Made by a program: the position numbers and the translations under genes
Shown here: positions 13,107 through 13,122 of the stretch, one piece after another
How positions within the stretch are numbered: position 1 is the first letter of the stretch
How the letters are laid out: each line of letters begins with the position of its first letter
The notes under the pieces: generated by a model
The model's database searches: none
Told to the model about the DNA's origin: nothing
What the model saw: only the letters and a program-made list of their open reading frames with translations
Source of the DNA: Candidatus Woesearchaeota archaeon
Lineage (GTDB): Archaea > Nanobdellota > Nanobdellia > Woesearchaeales > GW2011-AR4
Direction: 5' to 3'
NCBI GenBank assembly: GCA_013330825.1
Contig: DUHN01000031.1
Location: 1 to 13,122 of the forward strand
Length of the DNA: 13,122 bases

Positions 13107-13122
13107 TTGCCCGCTTCGCGGG
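13107..13122. repeat. Dispersed hairpin repeat, copy 2 (truncated by window end)
   Basis: This is identical over 16 bases to 7495-7510. The window stops here, so it is unknown whether a full palindrome cluster like that at 7497-7637 continues. Confidence 0.65.

Overview
This window looks like archaeal chromosome, most likely from a DPANN-type lineage, although that placement is an inference. Nearly every gene that leads a transcription unit has a TATA-like box 25-30 bp before its ATG and no Shine-Dalgarno site, the pattern of leaderless archaeal transcripts. The gene content fits: a DtxR regulator with a leaderless promoter, a half-length NFACT-R (NEMF/Rqc2-type) protein, paired HIT proteins, small DUF5652-like and CBU_0592-like membrane proteins, and a pilin-like surface protein ending in a cysteine-rich tail. 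Most genes are GC-rich. The first gene, the multicopper oxidase and the gene at 10862-11683 are visibly lower in GC. No gene-free stretch exceeds 300 bp; the longest is 7428-7706.

Layout: (1) 55-474 encodes a small protein of unknown function. (2) 586-4716 is a metal-handling locus: a DtxR/MntR-like repressor with a perfect palindromic operator between its TATA box and ATG, then a two-domain multicopper oxidase lipoprotein, a ZIP permease overlapping it by 4 bp, a short remnant of a second dtxR 3' end, and an NRAMP Mn/Fe transporter. (3) 4780-5490 is a class I glutamine amidotransferase, convergent with (4) a stand-alone NAD(P)H-hydrate epimerase domain (5512-6111, minus). (5) 6366-6623 is a DUF5652-like membrane protein, convergent with (6) an NFACT-R protein (6642-7427, minus). 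(7) 7428-7706 is a divergent promoter region holding a cluster of GC-rich hairpins. (8) 7707-9152 is a large anchored surface protein. (9) 9227-10778 is a tightly coupled three-gene operon: two HIT proteins and a CBU_0592-like membrane protein. (10) 10862-11683 is an unrecognised protein. (11) 11700-13070 (minus) is a 2-oxoacid dehydrogenase E2 subunit. The window ends inside a second copy of the hairpin sequence found at 7495-7510.

How the genes may work together: the repressor, oxidase, ZIP permease and NRAMP transporter can be read as one metal-responsive uptake module, in which a membrane-tethered copper oxidase oxidises a metal next to a permease, analogous in logic to yeast Fet3-Ftr1. 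The flanking direct repeats, which come from the dtxR 3' end, suggest that the oxidase-permease pair entered this locus by recombination. The two adjacent HIT proteins both lack the central catalytic histidine of the HIT motif, so they probably do something other than standard HIT hydrolysis, perhaps as a heterodimer.
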